A stretch of DNA of 33,180 bases, from the NCBI GenBank assembly GCA_017502975.1, contig JAFVTV010000026.1, forward strand, positions 1 through 33,180, in the 5' to 3' direction. Within the stretch, counting starts at the first letter, position 1. The number at the start of each line of letters is the position of its first letter. A model generated the notes under the pieces. That model worked only from the letters and a program-made list of their open reading frames with translations. It was not told where the DNA came from and searched no databases. Shown here in pieces: positions 21,907 to 30,211 of the stretch. The DNA is from Clostridia bacterium (lineage in GTDB: Bacteria > Bacillota > Clostridia > Oscillospirales > CAG-272). Made by a program: the position numbers and the translations under genes.

Positions 21907-23589
21907 TTATTCTGCTACGAAGATAAAGGGATAAACATCTTGATCGCCGTCGATAAAGTAGGCTTCGATATCGGCATATGCATCTGCAAGATACGCCTCA
22001 AGATCTGCCTTTGCCTCGGCGGTGCACTCCTTGCCGCAGAATACCGTGAGCATAAACTTCTCGCCATTCTCCAGCATCTTGTCGATTAGCACGTGCGCGG
22101 TATCGGTCATCTTCTCGTTTGAGGTCAGCATTTGCTTGCCTACAAAGCCGATAAAATCGCCGTTTTTGATCTGTACGCCATTGAGTTCCGCATCGCGAAT
22201 AGAGGGGGAAACGTTGCCTGTAACAACGTTTGCCATGGCTTCCTTAAAGGCCTCGGCAATCGCTTCGGCATCATCGTTTTCAAAATCTGCGGCGCAGATC
22301 GCGACATATCCGTCACCTAAATTTTTGCTTTCGATGACGTGGATCTTGGCCTCGGTATAGATTTCAGCCGCCTGCTTTGCTGCCATTAAGATGTTGCCAT
22401 TGTTGGGGAACACGAAAATGTGCTCGGCATTTACCTTGGCAAAGGCATCTAAAAAGTCGTTGGTAGAGGGGTTTTGCGTTTGACCGCCCTCAACGATGGT
22501 ATCAACACCAAGCTCAAGGAAGGTTGCCGCAATGCCTGTGCCGCTGGCAACTGCTACCATGCCGTATTTCTTTTTCTCGGCAGGCACGTTGCTTGCCGCG
22601 GGCTTTTCTTCAACCGTGGTCTCACTGTGCTGAACCGACATATTTTCGATCTTTACCGTGAGAAATTCACCGAATTGACGGCAGAAGGCAAGCACTTTGT
22701 CGGGGGTGAGGGTGTGTACGTGGATCTTAACGATGGTGCCTGTTTTAAAGGACACTACCGAATCACCGATGCCGCAAAGGAACTCGGTGATGATGTCGTT
22801 ATCAAAGTTTTCAGCATCGACCTTGCTGTTTTGCAGCTGTAAAAGAAGCTCGGTGCAGTAGCCGTAGGTCATTTCGCTATCGGCGGTAAAGCCTGTGAGG
22901 TCCACAAGCTGTTTCTTTTCGGTCAGGGCCATCGGCTCTGCCTTGATCTCCTCACCGTTGAGGATCTTGTTGAAGCCATCCATGATGTAAAGAAGTCCCG
23001 CGCCGCCGCTGTCTACCACGCCTGCCTCCTTTAAGGTGGCAAGCAGCTCGGGCGTGCGGTTCAGCGACGCATTCATTTCCTTAACAAGGTCGCCAAAAAA
23101 GCTGCGGATCGTGCTGTCGGGGGTGACGCGAGAAACCGCGTATTCCACCGATTCGCGCGCAACGGTAAGGATCGTGCCCTCCGTCGGGGTCATAACAGAG
23201 TTATACGCCTGCTTTACGCCAAGCGTGAGCGCGTGACCAATGGTGTTGGCGTCTGCCCGCTCGCAGCTGTCAAAGCCCTTTGCCATGCCTGCAAACAACT
23301 GCGAGAGAATGACGCCCGAGTTGCCGCGCGCGCCAAGCAGCATGCCGTGAGAAAGGCTCTTCATGACCTCTGCAAGGTCGTTGGATTTGACCTTTTCGAG
23401 TGCTGCAATGCCGCTTTCAATCGTCATGCGCATATTGTCGCCCGTGTCACCGTCGGGAACGGGGAAAACGTTTAATTTGTTTACCTCCTCCGCATTGGAG
23501 CGAAGAAGCGCCGCGCCGCCCTGCGCCATTTGCGCAAGCAACGCACCGTCAAGAAACTGACCGTTGTTTTTTTCGGTATTGTTATCCAT
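21907..23589 (-). CDS. fakA: Fatty acid kinase catalytic subunit FakA, copy 1 (DAK2 domain)
   Basis: I use the ATG at 23589 with GAGGTG upstream; the longer frame to 23646 overlaps the preceding gene. The 560-residue protein has an N-terminal DAK2 kinase domain with the magnesium-ATP motif VPDGDTGDNM (D46, D48, D51), LGARGNSGVILSQ and the PTEGTILTVARE block, ending DSGGAGLLY, then a middle domain with the HVHT motif and a C-terminal DegV-facing domain. FakA phosphorylates fatty acids held by FakB to give acyl phosphate for phospholipid synthesis. It is not a dihydroxyacetone kinase, as no DhaK domain is present. It follows its fakB by 25 bp. Confidence 0.92.
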   Translation of the reverse strand: MDNNTEKNNGQFLDGALLAQMAQGGAALLRSNAEEVNKLNVFPVPDGDTGDNMRMTIESGIAALEKVKSNDLAEVMKSLSHGMLLGARGNSGVILSQLFAGMAKGFDSCERADANTIGHALTLGVKQAYNSVMTPTEGTILTVARESVEYAVSRVTPDSTIRSFFGDLVKEMNASLNRTPELLATLKEAGVVDSGGAGLLYIMDGFNKILNGEEIKAEPMALTEKKQLVDLTGFTADSEMTYGYCTELLLQLQNSKVDAENFDNDIITEFLCGIGDSVVSFKTGTIVKIHVHTLTPDKVLAFCRQFGEFLTVKIENMSVQHSETTVEEKPAASNVPAEKKKYGMVAVASGTGIAATFLELGVDTIVEGGQTQNPSTNDFLDAFAKVNAEHIFVFPNNGNILMAAKQAAEIYTEAKIHVIESKNLGDGYVAICAADFENDDAEAIAEAFKEAMANVVTGNVSPSIRDAELNGVQIKNGDFIGFVGKQMLTSNEKMTDTAHVLIDKMLENGEKFMLTVFCGKECTAEAKADLEAYLADAYADIEAYFIDGDQDVYPFIFVAE

Positions 23590-23614
23590 GATGCACCTCG
23601 TATTTAAATGTTGA

Positions 23615-24487
23615 TCAGCGCTCGCTTCCGACAAAGAAGAGCGCAAGCGTGCCGGGACCGGAATGTGCGCCGATCACAGGGCCTACATCGGTAATCAGCT
23701 CGACCTCAACGCCGTTTTGCTCATAGAGAAGCTTGGCAAGGAATTTGGCATCGTCCTCACAGTCGCCGTGTGAAATGAACACATGACCGCCTGCGGGATC
23801 CTTTGCGGTTTCCTTATATTTTGCTGCCATTGCGGCAATTGATTTTTTACGGCCGTGTGCCGTGGTGACCTTGGTGAGCTTGCCTGCGTCATCCACGTGC
23901 ATCACGGGCTTGATGTGCAGGGCGTTGCCGATGATCGCGGTGGTGGGGCTGACTCTGCCACCGCGCTTTAGGTACGTGAGATTGTCTACCGTAAACCAAT
24001 GGCAAAGATCGGGGCGGATCGCTTCTACATACTGCGCGACCTCCTCAATGGTGGCGCCCTCGTTTCTTTTTAGCGTGGCAAGGTAAACGAGCAGGCCTTC
24101 ACCGGCAGAAGCGCAAAGCGTGTCTACCGCAAAGATCTTACGTGCGGGGTGCTTCTCGCGCAGCTGCTCTGCAGCAAGTCTTGCGGCATTGTAGGTGTTG
24201 CTGATGCCCGACGAAAAGCCGAGGTAAAGCACATCCTTGTCAGCCGCAATGGCTTTCTCAAAGGCGGCGGAAAAGGTTTCGGTATTGATGGCGGCGGTTT
24301 TGGCAATGCCGCCGTCGCGCATTCTTTGGTAAAACTCCTTGGTGGGCATATCGCTGTTTCCGTATTCCCGGTCCGAATCGTTGAAGCGGAAGGTAAGCGA
24401 CTCACAGGCTACATCCCACTCGGCAAGAAGCGAGGGGGAGATATCACAGCCCGAGTCTGTAATGATTTGAAAAGGATAATTTTGCAT
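23615..24487 (-). CDS. DegV family fatty acid-binding protein (FakB type), copy 1
   Basis: The 290-residue protein has the DegV fold: IITDSGCDIS at the start, FSSGISNTYNAAR (the SGxSxTYN loop, around 91-103), WFTVDNLTYLKRGGRVS and the C-terminal IGAHSGPGT with H275. In FakB proteins this His and the Ser/Thr residues hold the fatty-acid carboxyl group for phosphorylation. The usual TSQPS loop is replaced by TAAIN (about 64-68). AGGAGG precedes the ATG. It heads a two-gene operon with fakA copy 1. Confidence 0.92.
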   Translation of the reverse strand: MQNYPFQIITDSGCDISPSLLAEWDVACESLTFRFNDSDREYGNSDMPTKEFYQRMRDGGIAKTAAINTETFSAAFEKAIAADKDVLYLGFSSGISNTYNAARLAAEQLREKHPARKIFAVDTLCASAGEGLLVYLATLKRNEGATIEEVAQYVEAIRPDLCHWFTVDNLTYLKRGGRVSPTTAIIGNALHIKPVMHVDDAGKLTKVTTAHGRKKSIAAMAAKYKETAKDPAGGHVFISHGDCEDDAKFLAKLLYEQNGVEVELITDVGPVIGAHSGPGTLALFFVGSER

Positions 24488-24549
24488 TTACTGCAACCTC
24501 CTGTAAATGTGTAGGCTAAAAAGCCATAAGTATACAGTTTAACAATTAC

Positions 24550-24578
24550 ATTATACTGTAAAATGCTGCCAAAGTCAA
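24550..24578 (-). promoter_or_regulatory. Promoter of the first fakB-fakA operon
   Basis: Leftward TTGACT (24578-24573) and TATAAT (24555-24550), spacer 17 bp, 63 bp before the start codon. Confidence 0.8.
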
Positions 24579-24692
24579 TCAAAAGTCATATAAAAATGAC
24601 TATACTCTCGATTTTGTAACAGTAGAATGGCAAAAAAACGGCTCTACTGACGGTAGAAATGGGCAAACGGTGCCAAAAAACAGAAGGAAGGC

Positions 24693-24721
24693 TTGCTTTT
24701 TTGACGGCGGTGTGGTATGAT
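24693..24721 (+). promoter_or_regulatory. Likely promoter of the XRE regulator gene
   Basis: TTGCTT (24693-24698) and TATGAT (24716-24721), spacer 17 bp. An overlapping TTGACG at 24701 offers a poorer alternative. Confidence 0.5.
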
Positions 24722-24754
24722 GATGTTATATAGGATAAAGCGAGGTGTGAGCGC

Positions 24755-25351
24755 ATGCTAAAGAACATTATTGCCCAAAATATAGCACAATTACGCCGTG
24801 ATAACAATATGACACAGCTTGAGCTTGCCGAAAAGCTGAATTACAGTGACAAGGCAATTTCAAAATGGGAGCGCGGAGAATCCTTGCCTGATGTGGCGGT
24901 TTTGAAAAACATTGCCGATATTTTTTTGGTGAGTGTGGATTATCTGCTTGAACAAACGCATAAAAAAATCGCACCGCCATCGGCAAGAACGACGGCAAGA
25001 AAGCGCCGCCGCGGCGTTATTACCTGGCTTGGCGTGTTGCTTGTTTGGATGGTGGCAACCATTGCGTTTGTCACGCTGCAACTGATATTCCCCGCAGAAA
25101 TGAACGCGTGGCTGACCTTTGTGTGGGCAGTCCCCGTTTCAGCCGTGGTATGGCTGATCATGAACTCGGTATGGTTCAACCGCCGCCGCAATTATTTCAT
25201 TGTATCCGTGCTGATGTGGACGGTGCTGGCTGCCGCGCATATCACATTGCTGGTGGTGGGAGTCAACGTGTGGCTCATTTATCTGCTCGGTATCCCCGCA
25301 CAAATCATCATTTTCCTGTGGTCGGGAGTAGCCGCACGGGATAAGGTATAA
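24755..25351 (+). CDS. XRE helix-turn-helix protein with four membrane helices
   Basis: The 198-residue protein has an N-terminal HTH domain (NIAQLRRDNNMTQLELAEKL, YSDKAISKWERGESLPD, residues about 8-64) followed by a basic linker RTTARKRRRG and four membrane helices (from residue 90 on). Such HTH-membrane fusions are common in Clostridia and are thought to sense the membrane, but targets are seldom known. It lies between the two fakB-fakA modules and reads the opposite way, so lipid state is one possible signal; this is inference from position only. Confidence 0.85.
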   Translation: MLKNIIAQNIAQLRRDNNMTQLELAEKLNYSDKAISKWERGESLPDVAVLKNIADIFLVSVDYLLEQTHKKIAPPSARTTARKRRRGVITWLGVLLVWMVATIAFVTLQLIFPAEMNAWLTFVWAVPVSAVVWLIMNSVWFNRRRNYFIVSVLMWTVLAAAHITLLVVGVNVWLIYLLGIPAQIIIFLWSGVAARDKV

Positions 25352-25352
25352 A

Positions 25353-25395
25353 AAAACCGCCCCTTCTGTTGCCAACGCAGCACAGGGGCGGTTCT
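25353..25395. terminator. Bidirectional terminator
   Basis: AACCGCCCCT (25355-25364) pairs with AGGGGCGGTT (25384-25393); inner CTGTTG/CAGCAC pairs partly. It lies between the XRE gene and the convergent fakA copy 2. Confidence 0.8.
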
Positions 25396-25400
25396 CTTTA

Positions 25401-27065
25401 TTATTCAATCACGAAAATGAAGTTGTAGATATCCTGCTCGCCGTTGATCTCGAAAAGCTCAACGCCGGGGTAGGTGCTTTTCACAAAGGCACGTACGGCA
25501 TCCATATCTGAGGCCGTGGTATCCTTACCGCAGATGGCAATGATCACCTCTTTGTCGGTCATGTCGATCGCGCCAAGCAGATCGCATGCGGCGGCAGATG
25601 CGGTTTTGGCGTCGGCAAGCATCTCCTTGCCCGCAAAGCCGATATAGTCGTTTTTGGAAATGTCAAGACCGCCAAGGTGTGAATCACGCACCGATCTTGT
25701 GACCATGCCCGTAATCACGCCCGACATGGCATCGGTGAGTGCTTGCTCGATCGCATCGGCATCACCGCTTTCAAAATCAAGCATGGTAAGCGCCGCATAG
25801 CCGTCGCCCACGGTCTTGCTGTTTAGCACGCGCACGTCGGCATTTTGATAAAGCCCTGCTGCCTGCCGTGCAGTTAAAACGATATTGCTGTTGTTGGGAA
25901 GCACAAATACAGTATCGGCATTGACCGCCTCAAACGCGGCAAGAAAATCCTCAGAGGAGGGATTCATGGTCTGCCCGCCCTCCACAATGACATCCGCGCC
26001 AAGAGAGAGGAAGGTTTCTTTGATACCCTCGCCTGCGGCAACCGCCACTACGCCAAAGGCCTTATGCGCCTGCTTTTGAGGCTTTTTTTCCTCAAAACGG
26101 TTTTCCACGGTTGCCTCGCTGTGCTGAAGTGCCATGTTTTCTACCTTTAGCGTTAAAAACTCACCGTATTTTTGACAGTGCGCAAGCACATTGCCGGGGG
26201 TCATGGTGTGTACATGCACCTTGATGACTGTGCCTGTTTTAAAGCAAACGATCGATTCGCCCCCCATAGCGGCAAGCTCGTTTGCAATCGTTTGCGCGGG
26301 GAATTGGTCGGCGTTGACCTTGCTGTTTTGCAGCTGCAACAAAAACTCGGTGCAGTAGCCAAAGCTCATTTTACTGTCGGCGGTAAAGGCGCTAAAATCG
26401 GGCGTTGCGGTTTTTGCGGCAGGTGCCTCGGGGGTGGCGGCCACCGCTTCGCCGTGCAGGATCTTGCTCATGCCCTCGATCACATATACAAGCCCCGCGC
26501 CGCCGCTGTCAATGACACCGGATTCCTTCAGAATCGGCAAAAGGTCGGGGGTGCGCTTCAGGGAAGCGCGCATTTCCCGAATGAAGTCGGAGAAGAAATC
26601 CTCCAGCGTGGTTTGGGTGGTAATGCGCGCAACGGCATAATCGGTTGCCTCTCGCGCAACGGTTAAAATCGTGCCCTCCGTGGGGGTCATGACGGCATCG
26701 TACGCTTGCTTTACACCTGCTTTAAAGGCTTTGCCAAGCGCCGCGGCATCGGCGCGCTCTATACCCGAAAGACCCTTTGCAATGCCTGCAAAGAGTTGTG
26801 AGAGGATCACGCCCGAGTTGCCGCGCGCGCCAAGCAGCATGCCGCCCGCCAGCTTTTCGGCAATGTAGGAGATCGAATCCGATGCGATGTCACGCAGCAC
26901 CGCGTCGCCCCCCTCCATTGTCAGGGACATATTATCGCCCGTGTCACCGTCGGGAATGGGAAATACGTTCAGGTCATTGACCACCTTTGCGTTGGCGCGC
27001 AGATTGCCCGCGCCGCCGCGAACCATATCGGCGAACAGTGCGCCGCTCAGTTCATAAGTTGCCAT
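25401..27065 (-). CDS. Fatty acid kinase catalytic subunit FakA, copy 2 (DAK2 domain)
   Basis: The 554-residue protein aligns by eye with copy 1 over its whole length: IPDGDTGDNM (D39, D41, D44), LGARGNSGVILSQLFAGIAKG, PTEGTILTVARE, DSGGAGLVY, VHVHTMTPG and GGQTMNPSSEDF. The kinase motif is intact, so it should be active. A second FakA next to the first is unusual: most genomes have one FakA and several FakB. It is the last gene of the plsC-DUF308-fakB2-fakA2 operon, 18 bp after its fakB. Confidence 0.9.
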   Translation of the reverse strand: MATYELSGALFADMVRGGAGNLRANAKVVNDLNVFPIPDGDTGDNMSLTMEGGDAVLRDIASDSISYIAEKLAGGMLLGARGNSGVILSQLFAGIAKGLSGIERADAAALGKAFKAGVKQAYDAVMTPTEGTILTVAREATDYAVARITTQTTLEDFFSDFIREMRASLKRTPDLLPILKESGVIDSGGAGLVYVIEGMSKILHGEAVAATPEAPAAKTATPDFSAFTADSKMSFGYCTEFLLQLQNSKVNADQFPAQTIANELAAMGGESIVCFKTGTVIKVHVHTMTPGNVLAHCQKYGEFLTLKVENMALQHSEATVENRFEEKKPQKQAHKAFGVVAVAAGEGIKETFLSLGADVIVEGGQTMNPSSEDFLAAFEAVNADTVFVLPNNSNIVLTARQAAGLYQNADVRVLNSKTVGDGYAALTMLDFESGDADAIEQALTDAMSGVITGMVTRSVRDSHLGGLDISKNDYIGFAGKEMLADAKTASAAACDLLGAIDMTDKEVIIAICGKDTTASDMDAVRAFVKSTYPGVELFEINGEQDIYNFIFVIE

Positions 27066-27083
27066 TATGTTCTCCTTGAAAAA

Positions 27084-27968
27084 TCAGATCGTAAGCTCCA
27101 CCTTTTTGCCAAAGCACCAAGCACCGATGGCATCGGGGCCAATGCAAACGCCAACAATGGGGCCGATAAAGTATATGTAAGCATCTTTAAATCCAACTTT
27201 TTCGATCAGCTCACGGCGCAGATATTTCGCATCCTCGGCACAGTCGGCATGCGCGATATATACCGTTTGTGATGCGGGATCGATCACGGATTCCCCGATG
27301 AGGGAAACCAATTTATCAAGCGAGGTCTTGCGCCCCTTTACCTTGACGATCGGTACGTTTTGACCGTTATAATCGGAAATGATGATGGGCTTTACACCGA
27401 GAAGATTGCCAAAGAATGCGGCAGAGCCCTTGACACGTCCTGCTTTTTTCAGCATATCAAGCGAGCCAACCGTTACAAACTGATTGACGCAGTGCTTTTT
27501 CTCCTCTACGGCACAAACGATCTCATCCACGCTCTTGCCCTCATCGCGCAGCGTTGCCGCATATACGGCAAGCATGCCCTCGCCCATGGAGCAGTTGGTG
27601 GCATCGATACAGCGTACGGTTGCATCGGGATATTTTTCGAGAAGCTGCTTTGCAACCATACTGCCTGTGTTCACGGAGCTTGACAGGGGAAGGGCACAGC
27701 CGATGTAGATTACGGCATAGCCTGCCTCAATTGCCTCGGTAAAGCCGCGCTCAAATTCGCTCATCGGTACCTGGGTGGTGAGAATACGCTTGCCCGTTTC
27801 CCGAATTTTTTGATATAGCCCTTTGATATATGCCACGTCGTTGAGATCGGCAGGGGTTTCCTTGCCGTCCTCAACCGTACACATTTTTAAAAATTCAATG
27901 TCGTATTTCCGGCGAATGTCAGCACCGAGATCGGCGCAGGAATCGGTTATGATTTTGATTTTTTGCAT
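27084..27968 (-). CDS. DegV family protein (divergent FakB), copy 2
   Basis: The 294-residue protein has the DegV start IITDSCADLG and the ligand loop TTQVP (64-68), closer to the family TSQPS than copy 1. Two other sites differ: the SGxSGTYN loop reads LPLSSSVN (93-100), and the C-terminal IGxHxGPG motif reads VGVCIGPD, putting Cys at position 275 where copy 1 has His. In characterised FakB proteins that His helps to hold the fatty-acid head group. The protein may bind another lipid or work less well. Ribosome site AAGGAG precedes the ATG. It is Cys-rich compared with copy 1. Confidence 0.88.
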   Translation of the reverse strand: MQKIKIITDSCADLGADIRRKYDIEFLKMCTVEDGKETPADLNDVAYIKGLYQKIRETGKRILTTQVPMSEFERGFTEAIEAGYAVIYIGCALPLSSSVNTGSMVAKQLLEKYPDATVRCIDATNCSMGEGMLAVYAATLRDEGKSVDEIVCAVEEKKHCVNQFVTVGSLDMLKKAGRVKGSAAFFGNLLGVKPIIISDYNGQNVPIVKVKGRKTSLDKLVSLIGESVIDPASQTVYIAHADCAEDAKYLRRELIEKVGFKDAYIYFIGPIVGVCIGPDAIGAWCFGKKVELTI

Positions 27969-27982
27969 GATATACTCCTTTT

Positions 27983-28564
27983 TTATTTGTTTTCCTCAAG
28001 CAGATCCTCAAAGCGGTCCTTGCCCTTGGCACGCACACGGACGGTAGCCATAGTGTTCCAAATGTTTTCCGCAGCATCAACGGCAAGTGCTACACCGGAC
28101 AGGATCACACGGTCCCATTCCGTAGCGCCGACAAGCACGGCGATACCGCACACGGAAACAGCGGCGGAGCAAACAAGAAGTCCGATCCACTTTCTCATGC
28201 CAAACTGCTTGGCATCAAACGCGGTCTGCAATTTAAACAGGCCGTCAAGTATGATATAGGCACCAAGCACGTAGGGTAGGAGTTCGGGGACGTTGTTGGG
28301 GTAGATAAAGATGAGAACGCCGAGGATGGCAGAGAGCCCGCCGATGGCAAGGTCATATTGAAATGCAAGGCGATAGAGGTCGTTTGAAAAATAGCCAAGC
28401 ATGCGTACGGCGCCGGTCAGAATGAGATTGGCGCCAACCAGCCAACGCGCGGCAACGCCGCCGATATCGGGCCAGGTGATAAGAAACACACCCGAGAAAA
28501 ACAGAAGTGCGGAAACGATGACGTGAATGACTCTAACCTCTTTTACAATATTTGCACGTTTCAT
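27983..28564 (-). CDS. DUF308/HdeD-like membrane protein
   Basis: The 193-residue protein has about six membrane helices arranged in short pairs (VIHVIVSALLFFSGVFLITWP, WLVGANLILTGAVRML, LAIGGLSAILGVLIFIYP, LLPYVLGAYIILDGLFKL and two more), with the G-x3-I-x2-G pattern of HdeD/DUF308 proteins. Its C-terminal tail is charged and cytoplasmic. Function unknown; members are linked to acid or membrane stress in some bacteria. Its start overlaps the plsC stop (ATGA), so it is coupled to the acyltransferase. Confidence 0.8.
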   Translation of the reverse strand: MKRANIVKEVRVIHVIVSALLFFSGVFLITWPDIGGVAARWLVGANLILTGAVRMLGYFSNDLYRLAFQYDLAIGGLSAILGVLIFIYPNNVPELLPYVLGAYIILDGLFKLQTAFDAKQFGMRKWIGLLVCSAAVSVCGIAVLVGATEWDRVILSGVALAVDAAENIWNTMATVRVRAKGKDRFEDLLEENK

Positions 28565-29238
28565 TGCTTATCCTTTCTTTTCTTGCGCTGATGCAAGATC
28601 TCTTGTAATTCCTTGGTTTTGGCGTGAAGCAGAGCACACTGTCGCTTTTGGTAGTCGTGCGGATGCTCGCCCTCGCCAATGGGATCGGGGTGGTAGGGGG
28701 AGCCCACCACCAAATGCAAGCGCTTTAAAAACGGTCTGTTATAGCAGCCCTCCATGTAGATGGGAAGCACGGGGGCATCCCCCAGTTCGGCAAGTTTTAA
28801 GAAGCCGGGCTTGAAGGGGCGCATTGCCTTACCGCCCGAAACCGCCATGCCCTCGGGAAAGATGAGCACGCTGTCTCCGCCGCGTATGGCGCGCACCGCC
28901 TCCTTGAGCCATGAGGTAGAGCAGGGGGCAATGGGAATGCTGTAGCCGCAAACAAGCAAGGGCTTTAAATACCACTTGCGATACCATTTTCTCGCGGCAA
29001 GCGAGTGAATGCGGCTGCGATAAAAGATCACAGAAATCACCGCCCCATCGCATCCGCGCAAATGATTGCAGGTCAGTACCGTAGGCTCTGCTACACGTCG
29101 AAACTTCAAAGAGGCTCTGTCGGTGTAGATCACCTTGGGGGAGTACAGAAGATAGGTTAAAATGATCAGCACCCGCCGCGCAAGCTGTATCCAGCAAAAT
29201 CGCAGAAAGTAACCGATTTTTTTCAGTATGTATTTCAT
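28561..29238 (-). CDS. plsC: 1-acyl-glycerol-3-phosphate acyltransferase (PlsC family)
   Basis: I use the ATG at 29238 with GAGGC upstream; the longer frame to 29313 begins inside the promoter. The 225-residue protein has an N-terminal membrane helix and the acyltransferase motifs: CNHLRGCDG (H59, D64, the HX4D catalytic pair) and LIFPEGMAVSGG (FPEG at 127-130). Family role: adding the second acyl chain to lysophosphatidic acid to give phosphatidic acid at the membrane. It leads an operon with a DUF308 protein, a FakB and a FakA, which would link uptake of exogenous fatty acid to its use in phospholipid. Confidence 0.9.
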   Translation of the reverse strand: MKYILKKIGYFLRFCWIQLARRVLIILTYLLYSPKVIYTDRASLKFRRVAEPTVLTCNHLRGCDGAVISVIFYRSRIHSLAARKWYRKWYLKPLLVCGYSIPIAPCSTSWLKEAVRAIRGGDSVLIFPEGMAVSGGKAMRPFKPGFLKLAELGDAPVLPIYMEGCYNRPFLKRLHLVVGSPYHPDPIGEGEHPHDYQKRQCALLHAKTKELQEILHQRKKRKDKQ

Positions 29239-29284
29239 TGCAAGCCTCGTTTCATTGGTTTGCGCTCTCCTTTTTGTTACGCAT

Positions 29285-29313
29285 ATTATAGTAAAGATCG
29301 ATGGGGTTGTCAT
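29285..29313 (-). promoter_or_regulatory. Promoter of the plsC-fakB-fakA operon
   Basis: Leftward ATGACA (29313-29308) and TATAAT (29290-29285), spacer 17 bp, about 47 bp before the plsC start. Confidence 0.75.
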
Positions 29314-29318
29314 CCGTC

Positions 29319-29352
29319 AAAAAAAGCACCGTGCCCGAAATTCGGGCACGGA
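29319..29352 (-). terminator. Terminator of the TetR gene
   Basis: Leftward CCGTGCCCGAA pairs with TTCGGGCACGG, followed by TGC and seven T. It lies just upstream of the plsC promoter. Confidence 0.85.
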
Positions 29353-29392
29353 AGCAAATGTACACAAATTTTGGGCAATTTATGTAAAATGT

Positions 29393-29968
29393 TTAAATTT
29401 GGCTGTATCCAAGCATCTCGTTTGTCCGCTGCTCTTGCTTGATAGCATCGCACACGCCCTGTGCCATGCGGGCAATGCGCGCGGCAAGCTTTTCGCCGTC
29501 GATCTTGCCTGTGGCATTGATCCAGTCTACAAACAGACCGATAAAGGCATGTCGCAAAAACACCGTTGCCGTGCGCAGCTCGGTTGCATCGGCAGAGCCT
29601 GTTTCGCGTTCAAGAACCGCGAACACGGTGCCATCAAAGCCTTTGGCAAAGTAGCGCTCGGCACCGCTTTGCCCGATAGAGGCGGCGATATGTGCCATTG
29701 CCTTGGGATGCCTTGCGGCATAATCGATCAGCACCAAAAAGAGGTCTGAGAGCATTTCACCAAGCGGCAGCTCCGGCTTCATTTTTGTGGTACCCGACAA
29801 GCAGATCTCCTCAAGCACGGCAAAAATATCTTGAAAATGATAATAAAAGGTGTTGCGATTGATGCCGCAATCGTCAACAACGTCGCGCACTGTGATCTTT
29901 TCCAGCGGCTTTTTGGAAGCCAGATGCAGAAATGACTCGATGATTGCCTTTTTGGTAAACGAGGGCAT
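29393..29968 (-). CDS. TetR family transcriptional regulator
   Basis: I use the ATG at 29968 with GAAAGGAG upstream; the longer frame runs into the promoter. The 191-residue protein has the TetR HTH: KKAIIESFLHLASKKPLEKI, then TVRDVVDDCGINRNTFYYHF, and a C-terminal ligand domain of about 130 residues. The TFYYHF helix is typical of the DhaS/TetR_C type. It lies directly upstream of plsC in the same direction and across from the lipid kinase gene, so lipid genes are plausible targets; no operator was found. Confidence 0.9.
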   Translation of the reverse strand: MPSFTKKAIIESFLHLASKKPLEKITVRDVVDDCGINRNTFYYHFQDIFAVLEEICLSGTTKMKPELPLGEMLSDLFLVLIDYAARHPKAMAHIAASIGQSGAERYFAKGFDGTVFAVLERETGSADATELRTATVFLRHAFIGLFVDWINATGKIDGEKLAARIARMAQGVCDAIKQEQRTNEMLGYSQI

Positions 29969-29999
29969 GTCGCTTCTCCTTTCACTAAAATATAGTAAT

Positions 30000-30028
30000 A
30001 GTATAACATATGAACGGTCTTTAATCAA
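30000..30028 (-). promoter_or_regulatory. Promoter of the TetR gene
   Basis: Leftward TTGATT (30028-30023) and TATACT (30005-30000), spacer 17 bp. Confidence 0.75.
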
Positions 30029-30119
30029 GGTCTTGACCTGTATCAGAGTTGGTCATTTTTTAAATTTTGTCGCATTTTATGCCATTTTTGTATAAATTTT
30101 TCTGCGTGATAATTGCCAC

Positions 30120-30148
30120 TTGCATTGCTTTTGTAATTGTGTTATAAT
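30120..30148 (+). promoter_or_regulatory. Promoter of the lipid kinase operon
   Basis: TTGCAT (30120-30125) and TATAAT (30143-30148), spacer 17 bp, 63 bp before the start codon. Confidence 0.8.
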
Positions 30149-30211
30149 GTAGATAATTGCAAAACCGTATGATCGGCAATAACGATTTTCGGGTAAGGAG
30201 AGCGTTTTGAG

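Noticed and set aside
21907-27065. Dihydroxyacetone kinase genes
   Set aside because: The DAK2 motif is present but there is no DhaK domain, and each gene follows a DegV gene, which fits FakA/FakB.
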